Source: Gammaproteobacteria bacterium
GTDB taxonomy: Bacteria; Pseudomonadota; Gammaproteobacteria; Steroidobacterales; Rariloculaceae
Direction: 5' to 3'
Length of the DNA: 64,000 bases
NCBI GenBank assembly: GCA_022825505.1
Contig: JAJDWR010000073.1
Location: 62,001-126,000, forward strand
The notes beneath the pieces were generated by a model. It was given only the letters and a program-made list of their open reading frames with translations. It was not told the origin of the DNA and searched no databases. Each line of letters starts with the position of its first letter. Within the stretch, counting starts at the first letter, position 1. A program made the position numbers and the translations under genes. Of the stretch, positions 17,162 to 25,552 are shown one piece after another.

Positions 17162-19006
17162 CTACTGGTTCTGTTCCGCTTCAGAATCGACAGACACTTC
17201 ATCCAGCGTACCATCAAGGGAGAACAACCAGACGCTGTCGCCCCGCGGGGAACCGGCAAAATTGTTTCCGGCGGAATAGGCCACGAGATGCTGGCGGCCG
17301 TTGTACTCGAACGCGCTGACCGGTGCGTTCATGCCGGCGCCGGTCTGGAATTCCCAGAGCAGATCGCCGTTGCGGGAATCCAGTGCCGTGAGGCGACCGT
17401 CGTTTCGGCCCACGAAGATCAGGCCGCCCGCGGTCGACAGCACCCCGCTGTAGCAGCGGTCTATGAGCCGCTGCTGCCAGACGATCCTGTTGGTGCGCAT
17501 GTCCATGGCAGCGAGGATTCCCGAGACGTATCCGGGAATAGCGTGGAATTCGCCGCCCAGGAAACGCTCGCCCAGCGGAGGGGGCAAGTCCTCGTCCATC
17601 TCGCCGCCCCTGAAGAACGACATCCGGTCCGTTGCGCAGACGAACAGGTGGCCCGTCTGCGGATCGTAGGCGCTGCCGGGCCAGTTGGCGCCGCCGTTGT
17701 GGCTGGGCTTGATCACCGCGCCGTCGGTCCAGAAAGGCGTGAATATCCGCCCCTGGTTGACCAGCGGCGGATACCCTTCCGGCACGATGTCCACATGCTG
17801 CGGGACGAAGGCATCGCCGATGGGATAGGGCTGCGTGGCTGCCGTCGCCTGGCGCGGTTCCTGGGGTACGGGGCGTTCCTCGATGCCGATCAGGGGCTCG
17901 CCGGTTACACGATCCAGGATGTAGACCCAGCCGGTCTTGCCGGGCTCGGCCAGTGCCCGCCGGGTGACGCCATCGATGTCGATATCGAAAAGCACGACGG
18001 GACTGGGCGCGTCGTAGTCCCAGATGTCATGGCGAACCTGCTGGAAGTGCCAGCGGTACTCGCCGGTGTACACGTCCACCGCCACGATTGCCGCGGAAAA
18101 CAGATTGTCGCCGGGGCGTATGCTGCCGTTGAAGTCGGGCCCGGGATTGCCCGTGGAGAAATAGAGCAGTCCCAGGGTGGGGTCCAGCGCGGGCGTCTGC
18201 CATACGGTCGCACCGCCATAGAGATAGACATCGTTGTCCTGGGGCCACGTGTCGTGGCCGATTTCGCCCGGGCCGGGCACGGTATAGAAGGTCCAGGCCA
18301 ATTCCCCGTCATCCGCGCGATAGGCCTTGACGCGGCCGCGAACGCCGAATTCCGCGCCGGCGAACCCGGTGATCACCAACCCATCGTGGTACAGGGGAGC
18401 GCTGGTAATGCTGAAACCCTCCTCCCAGCGCTCGGCCTGTGTGGACCAGATCACGCTTCCGGTCTGCTGGTCGAGCGCGACCAGCTTGCCGTCGAGTTGG
18501 CCCACAAACACCTTTCCCTCACCGAGACCAACGCCACGGCTCGTCCACCCGCAGCAGATGACGTCGATGGCGGGGTCCAGGTTGGCCTCGTAGCTCCACA
18601 GGAGTTCACCGCTGTCCACGCTGACGGCAAAGGCGTCGTCGGCGCCCGTGACGACGTAAATCACCCCATCGTAAACCACCGGCTGGGCCTCGCCCGAGTA
18701 CTTGTTGTCGAGTCCCGAACCGTTCAGATGCGTTCGCCAGACCCCTCGAAGTTGCGAGACGTTACCGCGGTCAATCTCGTCCAGGGGCGAGTAACGCTGG
18801 TTGTAGACATTGCCGCCGTTGGTTATCCAGTCCTCCCTTGGCAGCGAGGCCAGCCGTTCTCCTGAAAACGCCGGCGCCGGTTCGATGCGGGGCACATCGG
18901 CAGCCTGCTGTGCGACAACCGCACCGCTGCACATTATCGCCAAGCCTACGGCAACGCCCTTCCCGATCAGGTTCCCGTGCAATTCCCGATGACATGCTGC
19001 GACCAT
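17162..19006 (-). CDS. PQQ-dependent alcohol dehydrogenase-type quinoprotein (no heme domain)
   Basis: A 614-residue periplasmic eight-bladed propeller. After the signal peptide (to about AVVAQ, residue 33) it starts DWITNGGNVYNQRYSPLDEI, the family's opening blade. The adjacent-cysteine pair Cys151-Cys152 (DVICCGW) is the disulfide ring typical of methanol/ethanol dehydrogenases. HDIWDYDAPSP (326-336) supplies Asp330 and Asp332, the catalytic-base region. Repeated GxxLWE and GELLW motifs mark the propeller. There is no CxxCH, so electrons must leave to a separate cytochrome. The start is the ATG at 19004-19006, with GAGAGGAG upstream. It is divergent from the phosphatase-like gene. The alcohol or aldehyde used is unknown. 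Confidence 0.88.
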   Translation of the reverse strand: MVAACHRELHGNLIGKGVAVGLAIMCSGAVVAQQAADVPRIEPAPAFSGERLASLPREDWITNGGNVYNQRYSPLDEIDRGNVSQLRGVWRTHLNGSGLDNKYSGEAQPVVYDGVIYVVTGADDAFAVSVDSGELLWSYEANLDPAIDVICCGWTSRGVGLGEGKVFVGQLDGKLVALDQQTGSVIWSTQAERWEEGFSITSAPLYHDGLVITGFAGAEFGVRGRVKAYRADDGELAWTFYTVPGPGEIGHDTWPQDNDVYLYGGATVWQTPALDPTLGLLYFSTGNPGPDFNGSIRPGDNLFSAAIVAVDVYTGEYRWHFQQVRHDIWDYDAPSPVVLFDIDIDGVTRRALAEPGKTGWVYILDRVTGEPLIGIEERPVPQEPRQATAATQPYPIGDAFVPQHVDIVPEGYPPLVNQGRIFTPFWTDGAVIKPSHNGGANWPGSAYDPQTGHLFVCATDRMSFFRGGEMDEDLPPPLGERFLGGEFHAIPGYVSGILAAMDMRTNRIVWQQRLIDRCYSGVLSTAGGLIFVGRNDGRLTALDSRNGDLLWEFQTGAGMNAPVSAFEYNGRQHLVAYSAGNNFAGSPRGDSVWLFSLDGTLDEVSVDSEAEQNQ

Positions 19007-19153
19007 GTGACTCCTCTCGGCAAAGCGGCTCTCGCCGGTGCGCGCGTATGATAGACCGTTTCACGGGCATCCTCAGGTACCTCTGACTTGAGAAGCCCGG
19101 TTGTCGCGCGAATAATGGCAGGATACGAGTAGTCGATTTCCCGGGAGATGCAA

Positions 19154-19699
19154 ATGCGCAAGCGATTGGTCGATGTGTCCGCGTTTTCAGCAGTGCTTGC
19201 CGTCGCCGGCGCCATTTCCGTTAGCGACGCGCAACAGGAAGCCGGCCTTCTCAACTACGTGGTCGCCAGCGACCGGCTGCACACCTCGGGACAACCCGAC
19301 AGCGAGCAACTCCGCACCCTGTCGGATCGGGGGTTCGATCTGGTCATCAACCTGGCCACACCCACGAGTCCCAACACGGTTCCGGAGGAAGGGCAACTCG
19401 TGACCCAGGGGGGCATCGCCTACGTGAACATCCCCGTGGACTGGCAGGCGCCTGCGTACGAGGATTTCGAATTCTTCAGCGGAATCCTCAACCAGTCACG
19501 CCACGAGCAGGTGCTGATCCACTGCATGGTCAACTACCGCGCGTCCCTGTTCACCTTCCTGTATCGCACGATTCACCAGGGAGTGGCGCCGGAAGAAGCC
19601 TACGAGGCTGTAGCCGCCCTCTGGAAGCCCGAGGACCAGTGGCTGGACTTCGGTCACATGGTGTTGGACCGCCACGGTTTCGATTATCGGTTACCTTAG
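19154..19699 (+). CDS. Exported protein tyrosine phosphatase-like protein (DUF442-like)
   Basis: A 181-residue protein with a signal peptide (to about VSDAQ). It is built like the DUF442/dual-specificity phosphatase-like family: RLHTSGQPDSEQLRTLSDRG, FDLVINLATP, and a P-loop HCMVNYRAS. The loop has the Cys and Arg but only four residues between them and no glycine, so catalysis is uncertain. The downstream segment FTFLYRTIHQGVAPEEAYEAV is conserved in homologues annotated as phosphatase family proteins. Two ATGs are possible (19148, 19154); 19154 is better spaced from GGGAG. It lies divergent from the quinoprotein gene. The substrate is unknown; detoxifying hydrolysis or a regulatory role are alternatives. 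Confidence 0.72.
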   Translation: MRKRLVDVSAFSAVLAVAGAISVSDAQQEAGLLNYVVASDRLHTSGQPDSEQLRTLSDRGFDLVINLATPTSPNTVPEEGQLVTQGGIAYVNIPVDWQAPAYEDFEFFSGILNQSRHEQVLIHCMVNYRASLFTFLYRTIHQGVAPEEAYEAVAALWKPEDQWLDFGHMVLDRHGFDYRLP

Positions 19700-19756
19700 G
19701 GAAAAGGCCCGTCAACGTTCGATTTCCTGGCAAAACGCACAGTCTCGCGATGAAAT

Positions 19757-19832
19757 TGGTGGGGGCACTAGGACTCGAACCTAGGACCAGCGGCTTAAAA
19801 GGCCGATGCTCTACCACCTGAGCTATACCCCC
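19757..19832 (-). tRNA. tRNA-Lys (anticodon TTT), CCA encoded
   Basis: Read on the minus strand, the segment folds as a complete cloverleaf: acceptor GGGGGTA paired with TGCCCCC, D arm GCTC...GAGC, anticodon loop CTTTTAA with anticodon TTT, T arm with GGTTCGAGTCC, discriminator A and an encoded CCA at the 3' end. The outermost pair of the anticodon stem is mismatched. It follows queC, as tRNA-Lys follows queC in the same block in Pseudomonas. A promoter-like sequence lies at 19925-19952. Confidence 0.96.
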
Positions 19833-19924
19833 GAACGTGCGCGGGATGCGGCAATTCCGATACCGGCAGCCGCGACATTGACCGTTGCCCCAGCCGTGGC
19901 TGCGGCCCGGACCGTGGCGAACGG

Positions 19925-19952
19925 ATAATACCGAAAGGTGGCGTCAGCACAA
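19925..19952 (-). promoter_or_regulatory. Candidate sigma-70 promoter for tRNA-Lys
   Basis: On the minus strand, TTGTGC (19947-19952) is followed after 16 bases by TATTAT (19925-19930). The -10 box matches 5 of 6 positions and the -35 box 3 of 6. It lies about 90 bases upstream of the tRNA 5' end, between the tRNA and the end of queC, so the tRNA could be transcribed separately from the que genes. Confidence 0.4.
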
Positions 19953-19975
19953 GTCGGAATCGTCCGTCTACGCAG

Positions 19976-20692
19976 TCACGCCTGGTACCGGGTCTGGTCC
20001 GCCAAGCCTGCCTGGCTGAAACCCTGTGCCCGAAACCGGCAGGCATCGCAGCGCCGGCAAGCCCTGCCTTCCGGGTCTGCCTGATAGCAGGATACCGTTA
20101 TCGAGTAATCGACGCCCAATTCGGTTCCGCGCCTGATGATCTCGGCCTTGGTCATGTTCACCAGCGGCGCGAGAATTTCCACCGGCGCGCCCTCCACGGC
20201 CTGTTTCGTCGCCAGATTGGCCAGGTCCTGAAAGGCGGCCACAAACTCCGGGCGGCAGTCCGGATACCCGGAGTAGTCAAGCGCGTTGACGCCGATGAAG
20301 ATGGCAGACGCCCGAAGGACCTCCGCCCACGCCAGCGCCAGCGCCAGAAATACGGTATTGCGCGCCGGCACGTAGGTGACCGGGATGCCCTCCCCGCCCT
20401 CGTCCGGTACCGGAATGGAAGGGTCCGTCAAGGCCGAACCACCCAGGCTGCCAATGGGGATAGTCAGGACCCGGTGCTCCACGTCGAAATAGGCGGCCAC
20501 TCGCCGTGCGGCCGCAAGCTCGGCGCCGTGAGTCTGCCCGTAGTCGAAGCTCAGTGCATGGCAACGGAACCCCTGCTGCCGGGCGATGGCCAGCAGCGTT
20601 GCCGAGTCCAGGCCGCCGGAGAGCAGCACCACGGCCGGGCTTCCGCTGGCCTCTGCCCCCGGGCGGGATGGTTCGTCAACGGCAGCCTGCAT
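19976..20692 (-). CDS. queC: 7-cyano-7-deazaguanine (preQ0) synthase QueC
   Basis: Cytoplasmic ATP-dependent enzyme that converts 7-carboxy-7-deazaguanine to preQ0 in the queuosine pathway. The 238-residue chain carries the PP-loop [12 protein letters not shown] (25-36), [42 protein letters not shown] and, at the C-terminus, the zinc-binding cysteines SCYQ...[10 protein letters not shown]. Length and motif order are normal. The ATG at 20690-20692 follows CAGGTGA. It sits 72 bases after queE on the same strand. No preQ1-type riboswitch is visible upstream. Confidence 0.97.
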   Translation of the reverse strand: MQAAVDEPSRPGAEASGSPAVVLLSGGLDSATLLAIARQQGFRCHALSFDYGQTHGAELAAARRVAAYFDVEHRVLTIPIGSLGGSALTDPSIPVPDEGGEGIPVTYVPARNTVFLALALAWAEVLRASAIFIGVNALDYSGYPDCRPEFVAAFQDLANLATKQAVEGAPVEILAPLVNMTKAEIIRRGTELGVDYSITVSCYQADPEGRACRRCDACRFRAQGFSQAGLADQTRYQA

Positions 20693-20764
20693 CGCTCACC
20701 TGCGAGGGCCAAGGGTGGACCGGCGACGCTCCCGGTTGGCTGGGCGATACTGGCTGGACATCGC

Positions 20765-21442
20765 TCAACGGCCGGGCACATCGCCCCACAGGACCTTGTG
20801 GAGCTGAACCTGCATGCGCACGGGCAACCGGTCCGCCAGAATCCAGTCCGCCAATTCGCCCGGCGAGAGATCATCGTAGCTCGGCGAAAAATAGACCTGG
20901 CAGTCGACCTTGATCCGGTCCTTCAGTGCGCGCGTGGCCCAGTCGTAGTCCGCACGGTCGCAGATCACGAGCTTCACCGAATCCTTCTCATTCAGCAGCG
21001 CCAGGTCTTCCCAGCGATTGCGTTCGACTTCTCCGGAACCCGGAGTCTTGACGTCGACAACGCGGTGCACGCGCGGGTCGACCTCGCCGATGTCCATCGC
21101 ACCGCTGGTTTCAAGGGCGACCCGATAGCCCTGGTCGCAGAGCCGGGCTAAAAGGTCGAGGCAGCGGCGCTGGGCCAGGGGTTCGCCGCCGGTCACGCAC
21201 ACGTACCGCGTGGAAAAGCCTGCGACTTCGGTGACGATACTTTCGATGCTGCGCCACTCGCCGCCCGTAAAGGCGTACGCGGTATCGCAGTAAGTGCAAC
21301 GCAGCGGGCACCCGGTCAGGCGCACGAAGACGGTCGGCCAGCCGCTGAACTGAGCTTCCCCCTGGATCGAATGAAAGATTTCCGTGAGGCGCAGCCGATC
21401 CTCTGTCGGCGTCAGGCCGGAGGACTCCGCGTCCACATTCAA
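20765..21442 (-). CDS. queE: 7-carboxy-7-deazaguanine synthase QueE (radical SAM)
   Basis: Radical SAM enzyme that contracts the ring of 6-carboxytetrahydropterin to 7-carboxy-7-deazaguanine, the step before QueC. The 225-residue chain shows FHSIQGEAQFSGWPTVFVRL, the cluster motif CPLRCTYCDTAYAF (CxxxCxxC), VTGGEPLAQ and VALETSGA. The start is a TTG at 21440-21442 that overlaps the TGA of cpoB (21439-21441) as TTGA; no in-frame ATG or GTG precedes the conserved region. The overlap indicates translational coupling with cpoB. Confidence 0.95.
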   Translation of the reverse strand: MNVDAESSGLTPTEDRLRLTEIFHSIQGEAQFSGWPTVFVRLTGCPLRCTYCDTAYAFTGGEWRSIESIVTEVAGFSTRYVCVTGGEPLAQRRCLDLLARLCDQGYRVALETSGAMDIGEVDPRVHRVVDVKTPGSGEVERNRWEDLALLNEKDSVKLVICDRADYDWATRALKDRIKVDCQVYFSPSYDDLSPGELADWILADRLPVRMQVQLHKVLWGDVPGR

Positions 21443-22218
21443 CCCTGCTCCTGCAGAATGCGCTCAAGCCGCTGCGTTGCCAGGCGCGCCGCAGTGGTGG
21501 CGGAAAATTCCCGGATGACCCGTTGCAGGGCCTCCCGGGCAGCGTCCCACTGCTGTAGTTCGTAGTTGCAGAAGCCGATCTTCAGCAAAGCGTCCGGGAG
21601 CTTGCTGGATCCCGGATATTCGTCCAGGACCAGTTGAAACGCCGGCAACGCCGCCATGTACTGCCGTTGCACGTAATACGTTTCCGCAAGCCAGTACTGG
21701 GCATTGTCGGCCAACGGACTGGACGGGAATACCGCCAGAAACTGTTCGAAGGCGCCGGTGGCTTCCTCGTAGTTGCCGTCCCGCAGCAGGTTGAAGGCGG
21801 CCTGGTAGTTGTCCTGGTCGCTTCCCGGGAGCAACACCGGAGGCGGCGGCGCCTCTTCCTCCGTCAGCAACTCCTGCATGGAGATTTGCAGTTGCGCCAG
21901 GGTCAATTCCAGCTCCTGCAGGCGTCCGTCGACATCCACGTAGAGGTCGCGTTGCCGTTCCGCGGCGTTATCGGTCTGAAATGCCAGCGTTTCGGTGTCG
22001 CCGCGCACGGTCTGGATCTCGGACTGAAGTTGATCGATGCGGGTCGTCAACTCGATCAGGCTCTGGTTGTCGATGACCCTTTCGATGCGTATCAGGCGCG
22101 CCTCCAGATCGGTCAGTTTCAGGAAAACCGGATCCTCTTCGGGTGGAGTCGTGGTCGCGCATCCCGCCAGTATCACGGTCAGCAGCGGAATCCGTACGGT
22201 GTTCACAGCATCGCGCAT
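21439..22218 (-). CDS. cpoB: Cell division coordinator CpoB (YbgF)
   Basis: Periplasmic partner of the Tol system that coordinates outer-membrane constriction with septal peptidoglycan synthesis. The 259-residue chain has a lipoprotein-like or cleaved signal (LLTVILAGCATTT), a coiled-coil segment (about residues 30-115, DLEARLIRIERVID and following), a proline-rich linker EEEAPPPPVL, and a C-terminal TPR domain (YQAAFNLLRDGNYEEATGAF, LADNAQYWLAETYYVQRQY, LPDALLKIGFCNYELQQWDAA). The lipobox-like LAGC is unusual, since E. coli CpoB is soluble. The start ATG at 22216-22218 follows GAGG. It is the last tol-pal gene before queE. Confidence 0.93.
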   Translation of the reverse strand: MRDAVNTVRIPLLTVILAGCATTTPPEEDPVFLKLTDLEARLIRIERVIDNQSLIELTTRIDQLQSEIQTVRGDTETLAFQTDNAAERQRDLYVDVDGRLQELELTLAQLQISMQELLTEEEAPPPPVLLPGSDQDNYQAAFNLLRDGNYEEATGAFEQFLAVFPSSPLADNAQYWLAETYYVQRQYMAALPAFQLVLDEYPGSSKLPDALLKIGFCNYELQQWDAAREALQRVIREFSATTAARLATQRLERILQEQG

Positions 22219-22248
22219 GACTGTCACCTCGGTTGATGTTGCAGGCGT

Positions 22249-22797
22249 CTAACGATACACCAGCTCGACACGACGGTTCAGGCTATAGGAGTTCTCGTCG
22301 CTGCCCAACGCCGCCGGACGCTCCTCGCCGTAACTGACGGTTGCCAGTTGATTTCCGGAGGCGCCCTGCAGCATGAGCACGCGTCTGACGGCCTGAGCTC
22401 GCTGTTCGCCCAGTCCGATATTGTATTCCCGGCTGCCGCGCTCGTCGGCGTGCCCTTCCAGGCGCACCGCCCGTTCGCCGTTGTCGGCAAGAAACGCCCC
22501 ATGGGCCCTCAACATGTCGCTGAAGTCGGAGCGTATTTCGCTGCGGTCGAAGTCGAAATAGATTACCAGCCGCGACAGCGGCCCGTCTCCCTGACCCGGC
22601 TCCATCCGGGTCACATCGATGCCGCCGTCCGCGCCGATGCCCGTGGTGGACGTTCCGCCCGCACCACTTGCGCCGCCGTTCGCGGCCGTAGCGCCCGAAT
22701 CGTCGCCGGCGGCTCCTGTCGGAATGGTTGAACCGCCACCGCCACAGGCAGACAGTCCGAAGCCCAGCAACAACAAAATTGGCAATAACCGGATCAT
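22249..22797 (-). CDS. pal: Peptidoglycan-associated lipoprotein Pal
   Basis: Outer-membrane lipoprotein that binds peptidoglycan and TolB. The signal ends in LSACGGGG (lipobox LSAC, Cys18), followed by a Gly/Ala/Thr-rich flexible stretch (about 20-65), then an OmpA-like domain: VIYFDFDRSEI, VRLEGHADERGSREYNIGLGEQRAQAVRRVL, ATVSYGEERPAA and a final NRRVELVYR. The meso-diaminopimelate-binding Asp and Arg of the domain are present. The start ATG at 22795-22797 has AGAGGAA upstream. The leader before it is unusually AT-rich (see 22798-22860). Confidence 0.97.
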   Translation of the reverse strand: MIRLLPILLLLGFGLSACGGGGSTIPTGAAGDDSGATAANGGASGAGGTSTTGIGADGGIDVTRMEPGQGDGPLSRLVIYFDFDRSEIRSDFSDMLRAHGAFLADNGERAVRLEGHADERGSREYNIGLGEQRAQAVRRVLMLQGASGNQLATVSYGEERPAALGSDENSYSLNRRVELVYR

Positions 22798-22860
22798 TTG
22801 ATAATTCCTCTATGGTAAATCAATATATTAATCAATTAGATAATACGTTTTATTCAAACC
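22798..22860 (-). promoter_or_regulatory. AT-rich leader and possible promoter upstream of pal
   Basis: About 60 bases between tolB and pal are strikingly AT-rich (TAATTGATTAATATATTGAT on the minus strand) in an otherwise GC-rich sequence. It ends in AGAGGAATTATCAA before the pal ATG. Such a stretch could be a promoter or UP element for pal alone, or an unstructured leader that favours high translation of this abundant lipoprotein. No clear -35/-10 pair at good spacing was found. Confidence 0.4.
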
Positions 22861-22864
22861 AATG

Positions 22865-24184
22865 CTAAATTCTGGGGAAGGGCGACCAGACCGGTTCGCG
22901 AACCTGCCCTGCCACAGAGGCAATCTGCTGGCGAATTCGCCCGTCCGTACTCACCGACGCCAGTACCCCCCGGCCGCCCTCCTGGGTCGCATAGATGATC
23001 AACGCACCATTGGGAGCAAAGCTCGGAGACTCGTCCAAGCTGCCATTACTCAACACCTGCGTCAACCCGGTATCCGGGTCGACCAGGGCGATACGGTAGT
23101 TGCCCCGGTCTTCGTGCACCACCGCGAGGCGGTCGCCTTCCGGCGAGATCCTTGGACGCGCATTGTAGCTGCCCTCATAGGTGATTCGCTCGATACGCCC
23201 TCCCCGCCGGGCTTCCACCCGATACACCTGCGGACCGCCGGCCCTGTCGGAGGTGAAGTAGATAGACTCACCGTCGGGGGCCCACACCGCCTCGGTATCG
23301 ATGGCGGAATGCCGGGTCAGACGGGTGAGAATCTGGTTCGCCAGATTCAGCATGTAAACATCGAGATTCCCCTGGTCCCGGGAAAGTGTCAGCGCCAGCA
23401 TGCGGCCGTCGGGCGAGAACACCGGTGCGCCGTTGATCCCTTCCCTGGAGGAAACCCGTTCCCGAATTCCGGTGCGAAGCTCCTGAACATAGACCGACGA
23501 GCGGGACCCTTCAAACGATACATAGGCCAGCTTGCGGCCGTCCGGTGACCATGCCGGCGACATGAGCGGCTCGGACGACTGCGCCACCACCTGTGGGTTG
23601 GCGCCGTCGGAATCGGAAACGATGAGCTGAAATCGCCGCTCAAGCCCCATCCGCTGTTCGTTGACGTACGCGATCTGGGTTCCGAAAACGCCCTGAATCC
23701 CCGTCAGTTCCTCGAAAATCATGTCCGCCACGCGGTGCCCGGCGACGCGCAGATCGGCCTCGCTGCTACCGGTCGTGAGGCGAAAACCGACGATCTGTTC
23801 TCCCTGAAGAACATTGAAAAGCTGAAAGACGATGGTGTGGCTGCCGTCCGCGTTCGCCACCATGTCGCCGATCACCAGGTAATCGACATCGACGATCAGC
23901 CAATCCTGGAAGCGGACCTCGGCCGGCTGGGTGGGTCGTGCCACCATGTCCTCCACGGCCATGGGTGCGAATCGCCCGCTGTTTCCCAGGTCGGACGAAA
24001 CCAGCGCGGCGACGTCGAAGGGCGCCTGCGGGCCGGGCCCTTCCCAACCGAACGGCACGATGGCCATCGGAACGGGACGTTCCACGCCCCGGGTGACCTC
24101 GATCACGATCTGGGCGTCGGCGCGCATGATCCCCAGCACCGTTACCACGCAAACGAATGCTGCCCACGCCAATCGCCTCTGCAT
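22865..24184 (-). CDS. tolB: Tol-Pal system protein TolB
   Basis: Periplasmic beta-propeller that binds Pal and TolA. The 439-residue chain has a signal peptide (to RADA), an N-terminal domain including AIVPFGWEGPG and QDWLIVDVDYLVIGDM, then a six-bladed propeller built from repeats such as SPAWSPDGRKLAYVSFEGSR, GAPVFSPDGRMLALTLSRD and EAVWAPDGESIYFTSDRAG. The start ATG at 24182-24184 follows GAGGAAAAG; five upstream codons were dropped. It lies in the tol operon between tolA and pal. Confidence 0.96.
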   Translation of the reverse strand: MQRRLAWAAFVCVVTVLGIMRADAQIVIEVTRGVERPVPMAIVPFGWEGPGPQAPFDVAALVSSDLGNSGRFAPMAVEDMVARPTQPAEVRFQDWLIVDVDYLVIGDMVANADGSHTIVFQLFNVLQGEQIVGFRLTTGSSEADLRVAGHRVADMIFEELTGIQGVFGTQIAYVNEQRMGLERRFQLIVSDSDGANPQVVAQSSEPLMSPAWSPDGRKLAYVSFEGSRSSVYVQELRTGIRERVSSREGINGAPVFSPDGRMLALTLSRDQGNLDVYMLNLANQILTRLTRHSAIDTEAVWAPDGESIYFTSDRAGGPQVYRVEARRGGRIERITYEGSYNARPRISPEGDRLAVVHEDRGNYRIALVDPDTGLTQVLSNGSLDESPSFAPNGALIIYATQEGGRGVLASVSTDGRIRQQIASVAGQVREPVWSPFPRI

Positions 24185-24216
24185 CTTTTCCTCAAGCATG
24201 CCTGCGGATTCCCTGC

Positions 24217-25086
24217 CTATACCTCGGGCCGAAATATGACTTCCAGATTGCGGTCGAACAGCGAAGAAATTCTCGGCCTGGGCAACGGCGAAGACCGTAG
24301 CACGGCCGCCTCGATGGACCGCACGACGGCCTCATCACCGTTACACTGGCCGACGCGTACATCCACCACGTCGCCGCTGGGTATCTGGGTGACGTGAACT
24401 GTACACTGAATTCCTTCCTGGGCGCTCGCCGGCGGTATCCAATTCTGCTGAATCCGGTTCTCGATCAGGCGAATGTACTCGTCCAGGGCAGCGGCTTCCT
24501 CGCGCCGCCGTGCTTCCTCTTCCGCCGCCAGCGCCTGTGCCAGTTCCGCTTCGCGTTCCGCCTGGCGCCGCGCCGCCTCCGCTGCCAGGCGCTGGCGCTC
24601 CAATTCCTCCTGCCGGCGGCGTTCTTCTTCCTCTCGTTGCCGCTGTTCCTCCGCCAGCCGCTGCCGTTCGGCTTCGCGAGCGGCTTCCTCTTCCGCAAGA
24701 CGCTGGCGTTCCAGTTCCGCCAGGCGTTGCTGCTCCTGCCGCTCCGCCTCCTCGCGCTGAATCCGGACCTGTTCCAGGCGCTGCTGTTCCTGTTCGAGCT
24801 GCCGGCGCGCCTCCTCGGCCTGTCGTTCGGCCCGCCGCTGCTCCTCCAGCGCCTGTCGCTGCTGCTCTTCCCGGAGGCGCTGCTCCTCCTGCTCCAGTTC
24901 CTCCAGCCGGGCCATCTCCCGGCGGATGAGCGTCTCGTCCACGACGGTCGCCTCGATGGCCACCTGTTCCGCGGGCGCGCGCCGGCTTGAGGGCAGATCC
25001 AGACCGGCTGTCAACGCCACGATCAGAACCCCGTGCAGCAGCACGGACAGCGACGTTGCCACCATATGCTCCCGCAAGAATTCCAT
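24217..25086 (-). CDS. tolA: Tol-Pal system protein TolA
   Basis: Inner-membrane protein linking the TolQR motor to TolB-Pal. One N-terminal helix (SLSVLLHGVLIVALTAGL, about residues 13-30) anchors a long alpha-helical domain made almost only of Glu, Arg, Gln, Ala and Leu (about 50-205; units such as EEQRRAERQAEEARRQLEQ). The C-terminal domain III (about 206-289) contains LIENRIQQNWIPPASAQEG and VVRSIEAAVLRSSPLP. Repetitive low-complexity helical DNA makes antisense frames open here. The start is the ATG at 25084-25086. Confidence 0.95.
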   Translation of the reverse strand: MEFLREHMVATSLSVLLHGVLIVALTAGLDLPSSRRAPAEQVAIEATVVDETLIRREMARLEELEQEEQRLREEQQRQALEEQRRAERQAEEARRQLEQEQQRLEQVRIQREEAERQEQQRLAELERQRLAEEEAAREAERQRLAEEQRQREEEERRRQEELERQRLAAEAARRQAEREAELAQALAAEEEARRREEAAALDEYIRLIENRIQQNWIPPASAQEGIQCTVHVTQIPSGDVVDVRVGQCNGDEAVVRSIEAAVLRSSPLPRPRISSLFDRNLEVIFRPEV

Positions 25087-25105
25087 TCGGCACCATCCCG
25101 CCCGT

Positions 25106-25552
25106 TCAGGGCTGACCGTCCTCCCGCTGTGCCGGATCGGTGATGAACCCGACCCGCTCCGCTCCGGCCTGCTGCAATATGACCATACCCGTAACCACCC
25201 GGCCGTACGCCACGGCTTCGTCCGCCTTGACCAGCACCGGAGTCTGGGGATTGCGGCGCAGCACCGCCGCCGTGCGTGTCAGCACGGTCTGCTCGTCGAC
25301 CGGCGTCTCCTCATCGCCGCCGATGTTCAGGAACAACTCGCCGTCGCGGTTGATGCTCAGTACCAGCGGCTCATTATCGCGCAACAGTTCCGGGTCCAGC
25401 GGCTCGGCCGCGGCCTGGGGCAGGTCCACCTGGATGCCCTGGGTCAGCAACGGAGCCGTGATCATGAAGATGATCAGCAGCACCAGCATCACGTCGATGT
25501 AGGGCACTACATTGATCTCGCCCATCAGGCGCTTCGATCGGCTTTGTCTCAT
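25106..25552 (-). CDS. tolR: Tol-Pal system protein TolR (ExbD family)
   Basis: Inner-membrane motor subunit of 148 residues. It shows the ExbD/TolR layout: a basic start, the sequence EINVVPYIDVMLVLLIIFMI with the essential membrane Asp, then a periplasmic domain with VDLPQA and a C-terminal GVQ-type ending region (VILQQAGAERVGFITDP). It overlaps the tolQ stop by ATGA (25549-25552), indicating coupled translation, and sits 19 bases upstream of tolA. Confidence 0.96.
   Translation of the reverse strand: MRQSRSKRLMGEINVVPYIDVMLVLLIIFMITAPLLTQGIQVDLPQAAAEPLDPELLRDNEPLVLSINRDGELFLNIGGDEETPVDEQTVLTRTAAVLRRNPQTPVLVKADEAVAYGRVVTGMVILQQAGAERVGFITDPAQREDGQP

Noticed and set aside
17288..18865. Long plus-strand open frame across the quinoprotein gene
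   Set aside because: Antisense shadow in GC-rich DNA; no family motifs, while the minus strand has a full quinoprotein.
20693..20764. Possible preQ1 riboswitch upstream of queC
   Set aside because: The 72-base gap shows no pseudoknot-like pattern or A-rich tail.
24394..24990. Hydrophobic open frame opposite tolA
   Set aside because: Product of the Glu/Arg/Gln-rich codon pattern of tolA read backwards.
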